Source of the DNA: Synechococcus lacustris
GTDB lineage: Bacteria; Cyanobacteriota; Cyanobacteriia; PCC-6307; Cyanobiaceae
Reading direction: 5' to 3'
Length of the DNA: 61,248 nucleotides
Assembly: GCA_903943975.1 (NCBI GenBank)
Contig: CAJAQB010000017.1
Location: 1 to 61,248 of the forward strand
Part shown: positions 52,918 to 61,248 of the stretch, piece after piece
How positions within the stretch are numbered: the first letter of the stretch is position 1
Layout: each line of letters begins with the position of its first letter
The notes under the pieces: generated by a model
Seen by the model: the letters and a program-made list of their open reading frames with translations, nothing else
Told to the model about the DNA's origin: nothing
Database searches by the model: none
Made by a program: the position numbers and the translations under genes

Positions 52918-53118
52918 ATGGACGCTAAATCGTCTCCGCACCCCAGCATCAACGGCACCCTGGCCTGGCTAGGTCGCCGCCTTGAACAGCTGGAGGCCAT
53001 CAAGGACTACGAGGGCAGCTTTGCCCTCACCTCAGAGTTTGCCGACTGGCTGTTGGAATGTCCCCAGCCAAACTTAAAACCCCTCAGCCTGCCCTCATTA
53101 ACTGATGGGGTTGCCTAG
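52918..53118 (+). CDS. 66-residue hypothetical protein
   Basis: From ATG 52918 with a perfect GGAGG at 5 bases; an upstream GTG (52813) would translate the structured leader and is rejected. Mainly one long helix (LAWLGRRLEQLEAIKDYEGS, FALTSEFADWLLE). Soluble, acidic-amphipathic. It is followed by a strong terminator, so the message is monocistronic. Function unknown. Confidence 0.65.
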   Translation: MDAKSSPHPSINGTLAWLGRRLEQLEAIKDYEGSFALTSEFADWLLECPQPNLKPLSLPSLTDGVA

Positions 53119-53158
53119 GCCTTAACAATCCAGCCCTGATCAAATCCAAACATTTCTC

Positions 53159-53194
53159 AGCCATGGGTGCCGCAGCCGCGCCCATGGCTTTTTT
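53159..53194 (+). terminator. Intrinsic terminator
   Basis: AGCCATGGG (53159-53167) pairs exactly with CCCATGGCT (53181-53189) and is followed by a T-run (53189-53194). It closes the 66-residue protein gene before the trxB-type gene. Confidence 0.9.
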
Positions 53195-53284
53195 GTGGGC
53201 AGGCTTCAAGCAAAGCAACGGCCCCAACGGCCCCAACCGCCCAGGCCGCTAAGCTAAGTCATACTCAGTCCGCATAAGCCAGCC

Positions 53285-54664
53285 ATGGTCACCCCGCAGC
53301 CAGCAATCGAAAACCTAGTGGTGGTCGGTTCCGGTCCGGCCGGTTACACCGCCGCCCTCTACGCCGCCCGGGCCAACCTCAACCCGCTGCTGATCACCGG
53401 CTACCAAGACGGCGGCATCGCCGGTGGCCAACTGATGACCACCACCCATGTGGAAAATTTCCCCGGCTTCCCCGATGGGATCCTCGGCCCCGACCTGATG
53501 GATCGCATGAAGGCCCAGGCCGTGCGCTGGGGCACCCGCCTGATCGAAGCCGACGCCGAGGCGATTGATTTATCCCAACGGCCCTATCGGCTGCAGGTGG
53601 AAGGCCAAACCATCAACAGCCATTCCCTGATCATCGCCACCGGCGCCAGCGCCAACCGGCTGCAGATCGCCGGGGAAGATCACTTTTGGAACAAAGGCAT
53701 CAGTGCCTGCGCCATCTGCGATGGCGCCACCCCCCAGTTCCGCAATGAACAGCTGGCCGTGCTGGGCGGTGGCGACTCCGCCTGCGAAGAGGCGGTGTAT
53801 CTCACCAAATACGGCAGCCAGGTGCATCTGATCGTGCGCCGCCAGGAGCTGCGGGCCAGCCGGGCCATGGCCGATCGGGTGTTGGCCAACCCCCAGATAA
53901 CGGTGCATTGGAATCGCCAGATCGCTGGCTTTAGCGGCAATGGCTGGCTGGAGGGGGTGCAATTACTAAACGGGGAGGGGGCCGTCGCCGAAACCCTGGC
54001 GGTGCGGGGCCTCTTCTATGCCATAGGCCATACGCCCAACACCCGCCTGCTGCGCGGTCAGCTGGAGCTGGATGGCAAGGGCTATCTGCTTACCCAACCG
54101 GGCTCCCCGGCCACCAGCCGTGAGGGGGTATATGCCGCCGGTGATGTGGCCGACCCCCACTGGCGCCAGGCGATTACCGCCGCCGCCAGCGGCTGCCAGG
54201 CGGCCCTGGCGGCGGAACGCTGGCTCAGTGAGCAAAACTTGGCGGTGACGGTGGAACGCCAGCCCGTGGATCCGGTGGCGGCGGAGCTGCCCAAGGAAAC
54301 AGCAAACACCACGGAAACGGACTTCGATGCTGAGGCCCTTTGGCAGGGGGGCAGTTATGCCCTGCGCAAGCTGTACCACGACAGCAGCAAGCCCCTACTG
54401 GTGGTGTACACCTCCCCCAGCTGCGGCCCCTGCCACGTATTCAAGCCCCAGCTCAAGCGGGTCCTAAACGAACTAGAGGGGGCCGCCCAAGGGGTGGAGA
54501 TCAACCTGGAAACCGATCCGGAGATCGCAACCCAAGCCGGGGTTACCGGCACCCCCACGGTGCAGCTGTTTTTGCAAAAGGAACTGAAACAGCAATGGCG
54601 GGGGGTGCAGCAACGCAGCACCGTAAAAGCAGCAATCGAAGCGCTCTTAACCCAGGCTGCTTAG
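53285..54664 (+). CDS. NADPH-thioredoxin reductase fused to thioredoxin (NTRC)
   Basis: 459 residues. The N-terminal flavoprotein has FAD loop VVGSGPAGYTAALYAARANL, redox pair CAICDGA near residue 140 and NADPH loop VLGGGDSACEEAVYL near 158. The C-terminal thioredoxin (from ~355) has CGPC in SPSCGPCHVFKP near 380. NTRC reduces 2-Cys peroxiredoxin and regulates chlorophyll and starch/glycogen enzymes in cyanobacteria and chloroplasts. The stop overlaps the end of the IF-1 gene by 4 bases on the other strand. Confidence 0.95.
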   Translation: MVTPQPAIENLVVVGSGPAGYTAALYAARANLNPLLITGYQDGGIAGGQLMTTTHVENFPGFPDGILGPDLMDRMKAQAVRWGTRLIEADAEAIDLSQRPYRLQVEGQTINSHSLIIATGASANRLQIAGEDHFWNKGISACAICDGATPQFRNEQLAVLGGGDSACEEAVYLTKYGSQVHLIVRRQELRASRAMADRVLANPQITVHWNRQIAGFSGNGWLEGVQLLNGEGAVAETLAVRGLFYAIGHTPNTRLLRGQLELDGKGYLLTQPGSPATSREGVYAAGDVADPHWRQAITAAASGCQAALAAERWLSEQNLAVTVERQPVDPVAAELPKETANTTETDFDAEALWQGGSYALRKLYHDSSKPLLVVYTSPSCGPCHVFKPQLKRVLNELEGAAQGVEINLETDPEIATQAGVTGTPTVQLFLQKELKQQWRGVQQRSTVKAAIEALLTQAA

Positions 54665-54936
54665 CGGCGCCGGGGACCGCCGGGGCGGTTACCGCCGCCG
54701 GGGGGGCGACCGCCGGGGGCGGAGGCATTACGTTCCCGATAGGTGATCCGGCCGCGGGTGAGGTCATAGGGGCTGATCTCAACCAGCACCTTGTCGCCAG
54801 CCAGTAATTTGATCCGGAATTTGGTGAGCTTGCCGGCGGCGCGACAAAGGCATTGGTGGCCGGCCGGTTGCTCCAGAGTGACCAGATAGAACCCGTTCCC
54901 CTGCTCTTTCTCAATCACGCCAGAGGTTTCAATCAT
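54661..54936 (-). CDS. infA: Translation initiation factor IF-1 with basic Gly/Pro/Arg tail
   Basis: 91 residues from ATG 54936. The S1-type fold is complete: IETSGVIEKEQGNGFYLVTL, then KFRIKLLAGDKVLVEISPYD and LTRGRITYRERN. IF-1 normally ends right there at about 71 residues, but here another 20 residues rich in Gly, Pro and Arg follow. The N-terminal half also differs from usual IF-1 (HQCLCRAAGKL replaces the normal strand). Whether it is the sole IF-1 of the cell or an extra copy cannot be told from this window. Confidence 0.85.
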   Translation of the reverse strand: MIETSGVIEKEQGNGFYLVTLEQPAGHQCLCRAAGKLTKFRIKLLAGDKVLVEISPYDLTRGRITYRERNASAPGGRPPGGGNRPGGPRRR

Positions 54937-54980
54937 GCAGGGATGGGGCCAGATCAACAGTTGTTTTTCATTTTAGGGCG

Positions 54981-55598
54981 ATGGCGGATCCAGCCCCCCC
55001 CACCCTGCTGCTGCACAAGCCCTACGGGGTGCTGAGCCAATTCACCCCTGAGCCGGGAAGCCGCTGGGGTTGCTTGGCCCCACTGGTGCCAGTGCCTGGG
55101 GTTTATGCGGCCGGCCGCCTTGATGGCGACAGCGAAGGTTTGCTGCTACTCACCGCCCAGGGCCGGCTGCAGCAACGGCTCACTGATCCCCGCTGGGGCC
55201 ACTGGCGCCGCTACTGGGTGCAGGTGGAGGGGGAGCTGAGCCAGGGGGCCCTGGCGGAGCTAACCAAGGGCCTGCCACTCAAGGACGGCCCCACCCGGCC
55301 GGCCAGGGCCCGGGCCCTGGCGGCGGCGGCGGTGGCCCAGCTGGCGGAACGGGATCCGCCAATCCGCCAGCGGCTCACGGTGCCCACCAGCTGGTTGGAG
55401 CTGGAACTGCGGGAGGGCCGCAACCGCCAGGTGCGCCGCATGACCGCGGCGGTGGGCTTTCCCACCCTGAGGCTGCTGCGGGTGGCCCTCGACCTGATGG
55501 ATGGCGGACCGCCCCTGGATTTGCAGGGGCTGGCCCCCGGCCAGTGGCGCCTGGTCAACGGCGAGGAACAGCGGCGCCTGGCCGCGCTACTGGCTTAA
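54981..55598 (+). CDS. RsuA/RluE-type 23S or 16S rRNA pseudouridine synthase
   Basis: 205 residues, a bare catalytic domain without S4. Catalytic Asp is in AAGRLDGDSEGLLLLTAQG near residue 48; ELREGRNRQVRRMTAAVGFP near 140 completes the active-site signature. The size and lack of S4 favour RluE or RluF-like stand-alone enzymes. It ends 4 bases inside the convergent small gene. Confidence 0.85.
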   Translation: MADPAPPTLLLHKPYGVLSQFTPEPGSRWGCLAPLVPVPGVYAAGRLDGDSEGLLLLTAQGRLQQRLTDPRWGHWRRYWVQVEGELSQGALAELTKGLPLKDGPTRPARARALAAAAVAQLAERDPPIRQRLTVPTSWLELELREGRNRQVRRMTAAVGFPTLRLLRVALDLMDGGPPLDLQGLAPGQWRLVNGEEQRRLAALLA

Positions 55599-55810
55599 CC
55601 GAGGGCGTCCTGCAGCTCGCGCACGGTTTGCAACTGGCCGTAGTAGTAGTTGGCCCGGGCCCGGTCGGCGGGGTTCTCCAGGGCATCGATTACATCCGGG
55701 CCAACGCTGGCCCAAAGGCTGTTGCCACAAACCCGATCCAACTCGGTGGTGGCCTCCTGCTCCAGGTTTGTGAGTCGCCGCTGCAGGTTCTTGAACTGGG
55801 CAATGGCCAT
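55595..55810 (-). CDS. 71-residue helical hypothetical protein
   Basis: Helical soluble protein with an N-terminal coiled-coil-like stretch (NLQRRLTNLEQEATTELDRV) and a short end (ARANYYYGQLQTVRELQDAL). I cannot name a family. It lies between the pseudouridine synthase and the ycf39-like gene, on the same strand as the latter. Confidence 0.6.
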   Translation of the reverse strand: MAIAQFKNLQRRLTNLEQEATTELDRVCGNSLWASVGPDVIDALENPADRARANYYYGQLQTVRELQDALG

Positions 55811-55858
55811 GGGGGATCGGGGGGCTGGTTTTGCCCATTGTTCCCCCCTACCCCCAAC

Positions 55859-56821
55859 TCAGAACGGCAACTTCCGCTTGGCGTCCTTATCAAGGTCGGC
55901 CTCCAGCTCGCGCAGGCGCTTGAGGATGCCGCTGTAGTACTCCTTGAGGTAAGCCTCCAGGCCAGTGGTTTCAGCGGGATCGAGGCCGAAAGCGCCATAG
56001 CTTTCTTCCATGGGGGCATCGAGGCTGAGGCCTCCGCCGGTGACCTCGGCAAAGGCGAGCCGCTCGGCCACGTTTACCCCTGGCTCAAAAAAGGCCGCAA
56101 AACTCTGCATCAACTTCAGCAGCAAGGGCTGCACCCGGATCACCCGGGCCTCCTTGCCGCTGAAGCGTTCACATAACTGCACCACTTCACCGCTGTTCCA
56201 GGCCCTAGGCCCTACCACTGGGAAACTGCGGCGGCTGGTTTCCGGCCGCCCGAGGGCGGCCACGGCAAAGCGGGCCACATCCTGGGTGTTCATGTAGGCA
56301 ATCGGCGTGGAGCTGCCGCTCACCCAAACGGTTTGGCTCTCCAGCACAGGGATTGCAAACTGGCCGATCACCCCCTGCATGAAGGCACAGCTGCGCAGGA
56401 TCGTGTAATCAAGGTCGGAATCCGCCAGCAGCTGCTCAGTGCAGTACTTGATATCCATCAGCGGCACGGAGCGAAACCGTTCGGCCTCCAGCAGCGATAC
56501 AAACACCAGCCGCTTAAGGCCCGCCCGGCGGCATTCGTTAAAGAGATTGAGCTTGCCGTCCCAGTCGATCCGATAAACGCTTTCGCTATCGGTGGGCCGG
56601 GCCGTGGCGGCATCAATTACCGCCTCCTGGCCCTCCAGGGCGTAGGCCAGAGAATCAGGTTGGAGCAGGTTGCCGCGGGTGAGCTCACAGCCCCACTCCT
56701 GCAGAAAGGCGGCTTTGCGGGGCGAACGCACCAGGCAACGCACCTGGTGACCAGCGTCTAAGGCCCTACGGGCGATCTGCCGACCGAGGGTTCCCGTTCC
56801 ACCGAGCACCAGAACCTGCAT
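55859..56821 (-). CDS. ycf39: Ycf39/HCF244-like atypical SDR for photosystem II assembly
   Basis: 320 residues from ATG 56821. NAD(P) loop VLVLGGTGTLGRQIARRALD, then the Ycf39-typical HQVRCLVRSPRKAAFLQEWG and ELTRGNLLQPDSL, the inner VFVSLLEAERFRSVPLMDIK stretch and LDYTILRSCAFMQGVIGQF near residue 150. Ycf39 delivers chlorophyll or helps D1 synthesis during PSII assembly. It sits beside petM. Confidence 0.88.
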   Translation of the reverse strand: MQVLVLGGTGTLGRQIARRALDAGHQVRCLVRSPRKAAFLQEWGCELTRGNLLQPDSLAYALEGQEAVIDAATARPTDSESVYRIDWDGKLNLFNECRRAGLKRLVFVSLLEAERFRSVPLMDIKYCTEQLLADSDLDYTILRSCAFMQGVIGQFAIPVLESQTVWVSGSSTPIAYMNTQDVARFAVAALGRPETSRRSFPVVGPRAWNSGEVVQLCERFSGKEARVIRVQPLLLKLMQSFAAFFEPGVNVAERLAFAEVTGGGLSLDAPMEESYGAFGLDPAETTGLEAYLKEYYSGILKRLRELEADLDKDAKRKLPF

Positions 56822-56875
56822 GGCCCCCTTCAAGCAAAGGCGAGCCTAGGGACTTGCGGCCGGGAGCGCGCCCGC

Positions 56876-56974
56876 TCAGTCCCCCTGGAGCTTGAGCAGC
56901 AGGGCGCCACCGGCGAGGCCGAGGGGGATCAGTACCCAGAAGATCGCAGCGGTGCCAAAGATCTCCGAAGCCAT
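56876..56974 (-). CDS. petM: Cytochrome b6f complex subunit PetM
   Basis: A 32-residue single-helix protein from ATG 56974: [19 protein letters not shown] followed by [13 protein letters not shown]. It is a small stabilising subunit of the cytochrome b6f complex in thylakoids. Sequence, length and helix border match known PetM closely. It lies between trm1 (27 bases upstream on the same strand) and ycf39. A longer in-frame reading extends into trm1 and is not used. Confidence 0.93.
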   Translation of the reverse strand: MASEIFGTAAIFWVLIPLGLAGGALLLKLQGD

Positions 56975-56999
56975 GGAAAACGGTCGCAGTGCTGGCAGC

Positions 57000-58154
57000 T
57001 TATCCGTCGCTGCCGCCGCTCTGCAGCCGGGCCGCAGTGGCCAGCAGTTCTGGCCAGGGGGCATCGGAGCGGAACTGCTGCGCTTGCACCCCACTGGCGC
57101 TGGCCCGCCAGCCGGCCTGGCGCAGGGCCCCCAGCAGGGCCGCCAAGGGCGGCGGGCCACCGCCCAGCTGCCGCCCCAGATCAGCCAGGGCACTGGCCTC
57201 CGGCGGCAAGCCGTCATCGGCCAGCAGCCGCAGCAATAGCCGCTGGGCCGCCGGCGCCAGCAGCGGCCGCTGGGGATCCTCCAGGCTCAAGGCCTCCTGC
57301 AACAGCGCTGGCGCCTGGAGGGGCCCCCGCCACAGTGGGCCGCTCAACACCGGTTCGGCCCCACAACTGCAAGCGCCCAAACCCTTCCAGCGCAGCAGCG
57401 GTTGCCCCCAATGGTTGCCGCAGCGGTGGCAGTAGGCCTGCAAGCCCAACTGCAGCTCCTCAGCGGCGGCAGGCTGGCGGCTCACCCGCACGGCGGTGCG
57501 AAAGGTGCGGCCCTCACTGAAACTCAACAATGGCTCCACCCCACGCCCCAGGCTCCAGGCCGCCCGGGCGATCGCCCCCAGCTGTAGGCGTAGGGCCAAT
57601 TCCCAGCTGCAGGGTTGGGCCCGCACCGCTGCCCCCAGCCGCCGCACCGCCGCGGCGCGGTCGTGGCCGGTGAAGGAACGGCCATCGCTGCTGGCCAGAT
57701 AAAGAATGCCGCCAAAGCGCACCGCCTCCAGGGCCGCCGGCACCAGGGCCGTGGCCGCCCCGAAGCCATCAAGATCCACCAGGTCAAAGCGCCGCTCCTC
57801 CAGCAACAGCTGGGCCAGCAGTTTCTGAATGGTGAGGGCCGTGCAGTTGAGGCTCAGCCCTTGGGCCCGCAAGGGGGCAAGGTTTTTTGTGAGCAGGGGC
57901 AGGCGATCTGGATCGGCATCGTTGGCCCAAACCGCCGTGGCGCCGGCCTCCAGGCCATAGCGCAGGCCGCGAATGCCACAGCCGGCCAGCCCATCCAGCA
58001 CCGTCAGGGGCTGGGAGGCAGCGGTTCCCTGGGCCAACCAGCGCAGCAACAACACACCAAAATCCCGGGCCGGCCGGGAATCCGCCCGAAAAAAACCTGA
58101 GCCCAGCTCCACAGAGGCGCCGGCTTCGCAATAGTGAGAGTGGTTCGCCTGCAT
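57000..58154 (-). CDS. trm1: tRNA (guanine-N2)-dimethyltransferase Trm1
   Basis: 384 residues. [17 protein letters not shown] near the N terminus, the SAM site [20 protein letters not shown] near residue 52, catalytic [20 protein letters not shown] near 125 (the DxDxFG motif) and a zinc pair CHRCG...CSCG near 245-265. It makes m2,2G26 in tRNA, a mainly archaeal/eukaryotic modification found also in Aquifex and cyanobacteria. Confidence 0.9.
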   Translation of the reverse strand: MQANHSHYCEAGASVELGSGFFRADSRPARDFGVLLLRWLAQGTAASQPLTVLDGLAGCGIRGLRYGLEAGATAVWANDADPDRLPLLTKNLAPLRAQGLSLNCTALTIQKLLAQLLLEERRFDLVDLDGFGAATALVPAALEAVRFGGILYLASSDGRSFTGHDRAAAVRRLGAAVRAQPCSWELALRLQLGAIARAAWSLGRGVEPLLSFSEGRTFRTAVRVSRQPAAAEELQLGLQAYCHRCGNHWGQPLLRWKGLGACSCGAEPVLSGPLWRGPLQAPALLQEALSLEDPQRPLLAPAAQRLLLRLLADDGLPPEASALADLGRQLGGGPPPLAALLGALRQAGWRASASGVQAQQFRSDAPWPELLATAARLQSGGSDG

Positions 58155-58281
58155 TGCCGTTACCCGCGCCCTTCCCCCCCTAACGATCCCCCTTGAGCAG
58201 CGGTCATTTGGCAGCGACTGGGGGGAACACAGCAGTTGTCAGTTTGAGGGTTGGAGTTGCCACTGGCGGCGGCTGGGGCCG

Positions 58282-59109
58282 GTGGGGGGGCCAGCGCTGG
58301 TGCTAATCCATGGCTTCGGGGCCGCCAGCGGCCACTGGCGCCAGAACGCCGGGGGCCTGGCCGAAGCCGGTTACTGCGTTTATGCCATCGACCTGCTCGG
58401 TTTTGGCCAGTCAGACCAGCCCGGCATTCCCCTAGACAACCGCCTCTGGAGCCGCCAGCTGCAGCACTTCCTGCGGGAGGTGGTGCAGGTACCGGCGGTG
58501 CTGGTGGGTAATTCCATCGGTGGCCTGGTGGCCCTCACCACCGCCGTGTTTGCCCCAGAGCTGGTGCATTCCCTGGTGGCCGCCCCGCTGCCGGATCCCA
58601 CCCTGCTGCTGCCCCTGCGGCGGCGGCGGGCCCCCTGGCGGCGGCGCCTGCACCGCTGGCTGGTGAAATTCTTCACCTGGCTGGTGCCATTGCGGCCGCT
58701 GCTGGCCCTGCTGCGCCAGCCGTGGCCCCTGCGGCTGGGCATCGGCAGCGCCTACCACCGCCCCCAGCGCATCGACGCCGAACTGATTCGCTTGATCCAA
58801 CGGCCCGCCAGCCGCCCCACCGCCGCCCGCGCCCTGGCCGGCATGGTGCGAGGCATGGGCCTGCGGCCGGCCCAGGCCACCGCCCCGGCCTTGCTGCCGC
58901 GCTTAAGCCAGCCGTTGCTACTGCTCTGGGGCCGCCAGGACCGGCTGGTGCCGCCGGCCATTGCCCAGCAGGTGCTGCAACGGGCCCCCGCTGGGCTCTG
59001 CCAATTGGAATGGCTGGAGGAGCTGGGCCATTGCCCCCACGACGAGGATCCCGAACAGTTCAACCGGGTGCTGCTGCGTTGGCTGCGGCAACAGCCCACC
59101 GGCGCGTAG
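58282..59109 (+). CDS. Alpha/beta hydrolase
   Basis: 275 residues from GTG 58282, although family-like residues (EGWSCHWRRLGPVGGPALVL) run upstream in the same frame with no ATG, GTG or TTG before the stop at 58132-58134. Oxyanion loop LIHGFGAASGHWRQN, nucleophile VLVGNSIGGLVALTTAV near residue 75, acid in LWGRQDRLVPP near 215 and closing His ELGHCPHDED near 245. The usual cyanobacterial annotation is a soluble hydrolase of unknown substrate. Confidence 0.85.
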   Translation: MGGPALVLIHGFGAASGHWRQNAGGLAEAGYCVYAIDLLGFGQSDQPGIPLDNRLWSRQLQHFLREVVQVPAVLVGNSIGGLVALTTAVFAPELVHSLVAAPLPDPTLLLPLRRRRAPWRRRLHRWLVKFFTWLVPLRPLLALLRQPWPLRLGIGSAYHRPQRIDAELIRLIQRPASRPTAARALAGMVRGMGLRPAQATAPALLPRLSQPLLLLWGRQDRLVPPAIAQQVLQRAPAGLCQLEWLEELGHCPHDEDPEQFNRVLLRWLRQQPTGA

Positions 59110-59133
59110 GTTTGGCGGGGCCCTGGTGAGGCA

Positions 59134-59664
59134 ATGAAGCACACCCTTTCGGTGTTGGTGGAAGATGAATCCGGAGCTTTGAGCCGGATTTCAGGCCTGT
59201 TTGCCAGGCGTGGTTACAACATCGAAAGTCTGGCCGTGGGTCCCACGGAACAGGGCGGTGTTTCGCGGCTCACCATGGTGGTGGGCGGCGATGACCGCGT
59301 GCTGGAGCAGATGACAAAGCAACTGCTCAAACTGGTGAATGTGTTGGAGGTGATCGACCTCTCCACGATTCCGGCGGTGGAACGCGAGTTAATGCTGCTG
59401 AAGGTGAAAGCCAACAGCGAAACCCGCGGGGCCGTGTTTGATCTGGTGCAGGTGTTCCGCGCCAAGGTGGTGGATGTGGCCGATGAGGCCCTCACCCTGG
59501 AAGTGGTGGGTGACCCCGGCAAACTCGTGGCCCTCGAACAGCTGCTGCGACCCTTCGGCATTCTCGAAATCGCCCGCACCGGCAAGGTGGCGCTGCAGCG
59601 GGCCTCCGGGGTGAATTCGGAACTGCTGAAACTGCTCAGCTCCGATTCCCACGTGCCCGCCTGA
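59134..59664 (+). CDS. ilvH: Acetolactate synthase small (regulatory) subunit
   Basis: 176 residues. ACT domain [20 protein letters not shown] and [20 protein letters not shown], followed by the second domain with REL(M)LLKVKAN and [15 protein letters not shown]. It stimulates IlvB and gives valine feedback. Branched-chain amino acids are also the likely cargo of the Liv/Nat system at 21303-27236. Confidence 0.95.
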   Translation: MKHTLSVLVEDESGALSRISGLFARRGYNIESLAVGPTEQGGVSRLTMVVGGDDRVLEQMTKQLLKLVNVLEVIDLSTIPAVERELMLLKVKANSETRGAVFDLVQVFRAKVVDVADEALTLEVVGDPGKLVALEQLLRPFGILEIARTGKVALQRASGVNSELLKLLSSDSHVPA

Positions 59665-59677
59665 GCCGAAAGCTGGC

Positions 59678-60370
59678 CTAGGGCTTCACCACTTCGGCCT
59701 TGAGCAGCCGTTCCCCCTGGTTGATCTGATCAACCACGGGCATACCTTCGATCACATGGCCGAAAACGGCATAGCGACCGTCCAGTTCCGGTAGATCGGT
59801 AAGGGCGATATAGAACTGGGCACTGGCCGAATTTGGATCCTGGGAACGGGCCATCGCCACCGAGCCCCGGTGGTGGGGCAGGGCCAACTGCTCACTGACC
59901 CGGGCGCCGCTTTGGGGCGTGCCATAGCGGGGGCTGGCCTCGTTCTTCAACTTCACCTCGAGGGGGATGTAACGGGGGGCACCACTGGCTGGATCAAGGA
60001 AATTGCCTGAGCCGTACTGACTTACCGGCACATTCGGACGGCTGCTCTGGGGGTCACCGCCCTGGACCACAAAGGGGGTGGGATCCTTCACCACCCGGTG
60101 AAACACCGTGTTGGTATAGGCGCCGCGCCGCACCAGATCTAGGAAATTACCGGCGGTGAGCGGGGCGTTTTTGCCATCTAGCTCAATAAGTACCTTGCCC
60201 TTGGCGGTGCTGAGCAGCACCCGGGCCGTGCCCTGGAGGCAGGGGATGTTGCTCTGGCCGCAGCCGAGATCGCTATGGGCGGCGGGCGGGGTGCAGGCAG
60301 GCAGCAGCACTAGGGCCGCCAGCAGGCCAAGGGTGCCGCCCCAGCGCAGCAAGCAATTGGGCCAGTTCAT
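59678..60370 (-). CDS. Cyclophilin-type peptidyl-prolyl isomerase, lipoprotein
   Basis: 230 residues with a signal peptide ending LLPAC (lipobox), so it should be anchored outside the membrane or on the lumen side. Cyclophilin core: [20 protein letters not shown] near residue 58, [20 protein letters not shown] near 88, [20 protein letters not shown] near 170 and [17 protein letters not shown] near 205. It overlaps ycf4 by 4 bases. Confidence 0.92.
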   Translation of the reverse strand: MNWPNCLLRWGGTLGLLAALVLLPACTPPAAHSDLGCGQSNIPCLQGTARVLLSTAKGKVLIELDGKNAPLTAGNFLDLVRRGAYTNTVFHRVVKDPTPFVVQGGDPQSSRPNVPVSQYGSGNFLDPASGAPRYIPLEVKLKNEASPRYGTPQSGARVSEQLALPHHRGSVAMARSQDPNSASAQFYIALTDLPELDGRYAVFGHVIEGMPVVDQINQGERLLKAEVVKP

Positions 60371-60900
60371 ACGCCCTCCAGGGGAACCCCCAGATAACGG
60401 GCCAGTTCGGCACCACTGCGTTCCAATTCGGCCAGGGCCACCGGTTCCCCCACCTGGGTAAGGGGCAGATCACGGCGACCGCGCAACTTGAGGGCGAGGC
60501 GGCGGCGGGGATTGAGGCCATCGCGCACCTCCACTTTCACCGACAGCACCTCACTGCAGGGAATTGTGAAATTAATAAGTTGGCGGAAACCGCGACGGCG
60601 GATCGTGATCGCGTCGGTCTCCTTGTCGAAATGATTGCTGCCGGCGCCCACGTCAATGCCGATTACCACCCAGAGATAACTGGCCAGCAGCAGGGCGGCG
60701 ATGCCATAGGCCCCCATGATCAGGCCCTGGGGCACCCACAACAGCGCGGCGGGGTGACCCAGCGGCAACAGGTCTTTGCCGAAATAACTGGAGGCACTGG
60801 CAAGCAGGAAGCCCAGGCCACCGATTGACACCAGCACGGCCATCAGCAGATTGGACAGTCGGCGGGAACCAAGCACCGGCTGATCAATGGGGTCGGCCAT
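60367..60900 (-). CDS. ycf4: Photosystem I assembly protein Ycf4
   Basis: 177 residues with two N-terminal helices ([20 protein letters not shown] and [20 protein letters not shown]) and a soluble C-terminal domain with [19 protein letters not shown]. It helps assemble PSI in thylakoids. It is divergent from psbD, an arrangement seen in many cyanobacteria. Confidence 0.95.
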   Translation of the reverse strand: MADPIDQPVLGSRRLSNLLMAVLVSIGGLGFLLASASSYFGKDLLPLGHPAALLWVPQGLIMGAYGIAALLLASYLWVVIGIDVGAGSNHFDKETDAITIRRRGFRQLINFTIPCSEVLSVKVEVRDGLNPRRRLALKLRGRRDLPLTQVGEPVALAELERSGAELARYLGVPLEGV

Positions 60901-61098
60901 AGGGAGCCCGGTCTAGAACTGCTGGCATCCTGCCGGAGCGTCGCCAGGGCAGAAAAGGTCAATTGTGAATAAATACCTAGAACCCTTTGATGCCAAAGGA
61001 TTTCAGCCCATTTCCTTTTGCCTCTGTAGCCATGCAAACGTTGTTACGATCGCGCGGTATCCGACCTCTCAGCGGGGATTCCCTCGCGCATCTCTCCG

Positions 61099-61248
61099 AT
61101 GACGATTGCTGTAGGGCGGGCGCCGGCAGGCCGGGGATGGTTCGACGTCCTCGATGACTGGCTGAAGCGCGACCGCTTCGTGTTTGTGGGCTGGTCCGGC
61201 CTGTTGCTATTCCCCACCGCCTACCTGGCGCTGGGCGGCTGGCTCACC
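61099..61248 (+). CDS. psbD: Photosystem II D2 protein, 3' part outside window
   Basis: The first 50 residues ([20 protein letters not shown], then [19 protein letters not shown]) are unmistakable D2, the second reaction-centre subunit of photosystem II. The window ends in the first transmembrane helix. There is no Shine-Dalgarno before ATG 61099, and a hairpin (61072-61087, GCGGGG pairing with CCCTCGC) lies 11 bases upstream, which may matter for light-controlled translation. Confidence 0.97.
   Translation, partial: MTIAVGRAPAGRGWFDVLDDWLKRDRFVFVGWSGLLLFPTAYLALGGWLT

Overview
The window is a chromosomal segment of a GC-rich unicellular picocyanobacterium, most likely of the freshwater or brackish Cyanobium/Synechococcus type. 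Evidence: psbD (D2), ycf4, petM and ycf39-like photosynthesis genes; a thioredoxin reductase fused to thioredoxin (NTRC); FutABC iron uptake; an OprB-type porin; a cobalamin riboswitch in front of hupE; and at least ten copies of the cyanobacterial HIP1 octamer GCGATCGC. Coding density is very high. Neighbouring genes commonly overlap by 4 bases (ATGA), and many convergent pairs overlap at their 3' ends.

Layout. 1-4.7 kb: end of a porin gene, a CobW-type GTPase, a cobalamin riboswitch with hupE and a ClC-type channel, and a 45-residue membrane protein. 4.7-11.6 kb: iron uptake. A 7-1-7 Fur-box-like palindrome precedes futA-futB, which converge on a compact minus-strand unit (hypothetical, larC, UPF0104-type membrane protein, Fur-family regulator, futC). 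11.7-13.7 kb: TPR lipoprotein, small secreted protein, exonuclease III. 13.7-14.3 kb: a repeat-rich, gene-free stretch with a 20-unit octamer array, a palindrome and a 14-mer array. 14.3-20 kb: a minus-strand unit with a GlcD-type flavoprotein, a D-2-hydroxyacid dehydrogenase and the DevB-DevC-DevA exporter. 20-27.2 kb: hemL, then a Liv/Nat-type amino-acid ABC transporter operon (binding protein, two permeases, two ATPases). This operon is interrupted between its ATPase genes by a frameshifted alpha/beta hydrolase and a decayed RelE/YoeB-like toxin. 27.2-30.3 kb: an AT-rich, transfer-like segment with a 755-residue hydrolase related to the interrupted one, flanked by repeats.

30.3-39.5 kb: gamma-glutamyltransferase, small secreted proteins, YajQ, MAPEG, a SLOG-fold protein, a phosphotransacetylase-like protein, a short-chain dehydrogenase, methionine aminopeptidase, L19 and tRNA-Trp. 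39.5-50.7 kb: tRNA-Asp, gltX, an Na+/H+ antiporter, polA, cysS, dxr, a YheT-type hydrolase and an NAD(P)-binding protein. 50.8-55.8 kb: SF2 helicase, a possible small RNA, a 66-residue protein behind a leader that could fold in two exclusive ways, NTRC, an IF-1 protein with a basic tail, and a pseudouridine synthase. 55.9-61.2 kb: ycf39-like, petM, trm1, alpha/beta hydrolase, ilvH, cyclophilin, ycf4, and the start of psbD, cut by the window edge.

The least ordinary material is (i) the split livG-livF junction, where a 12-bp direct repeat brackets a hydrolase plus toxin relic; (ii) a dispersed palindromic element built from pairs of TGAC-N4-GTCA 12-mers, seen 16 kb apart; (iii) the octamer array that begins inside the exonuclease III gene; and (iv) the two-state leader upstream of the 66-residue protein. 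Functions come from recognised motifs only; no database search was run.
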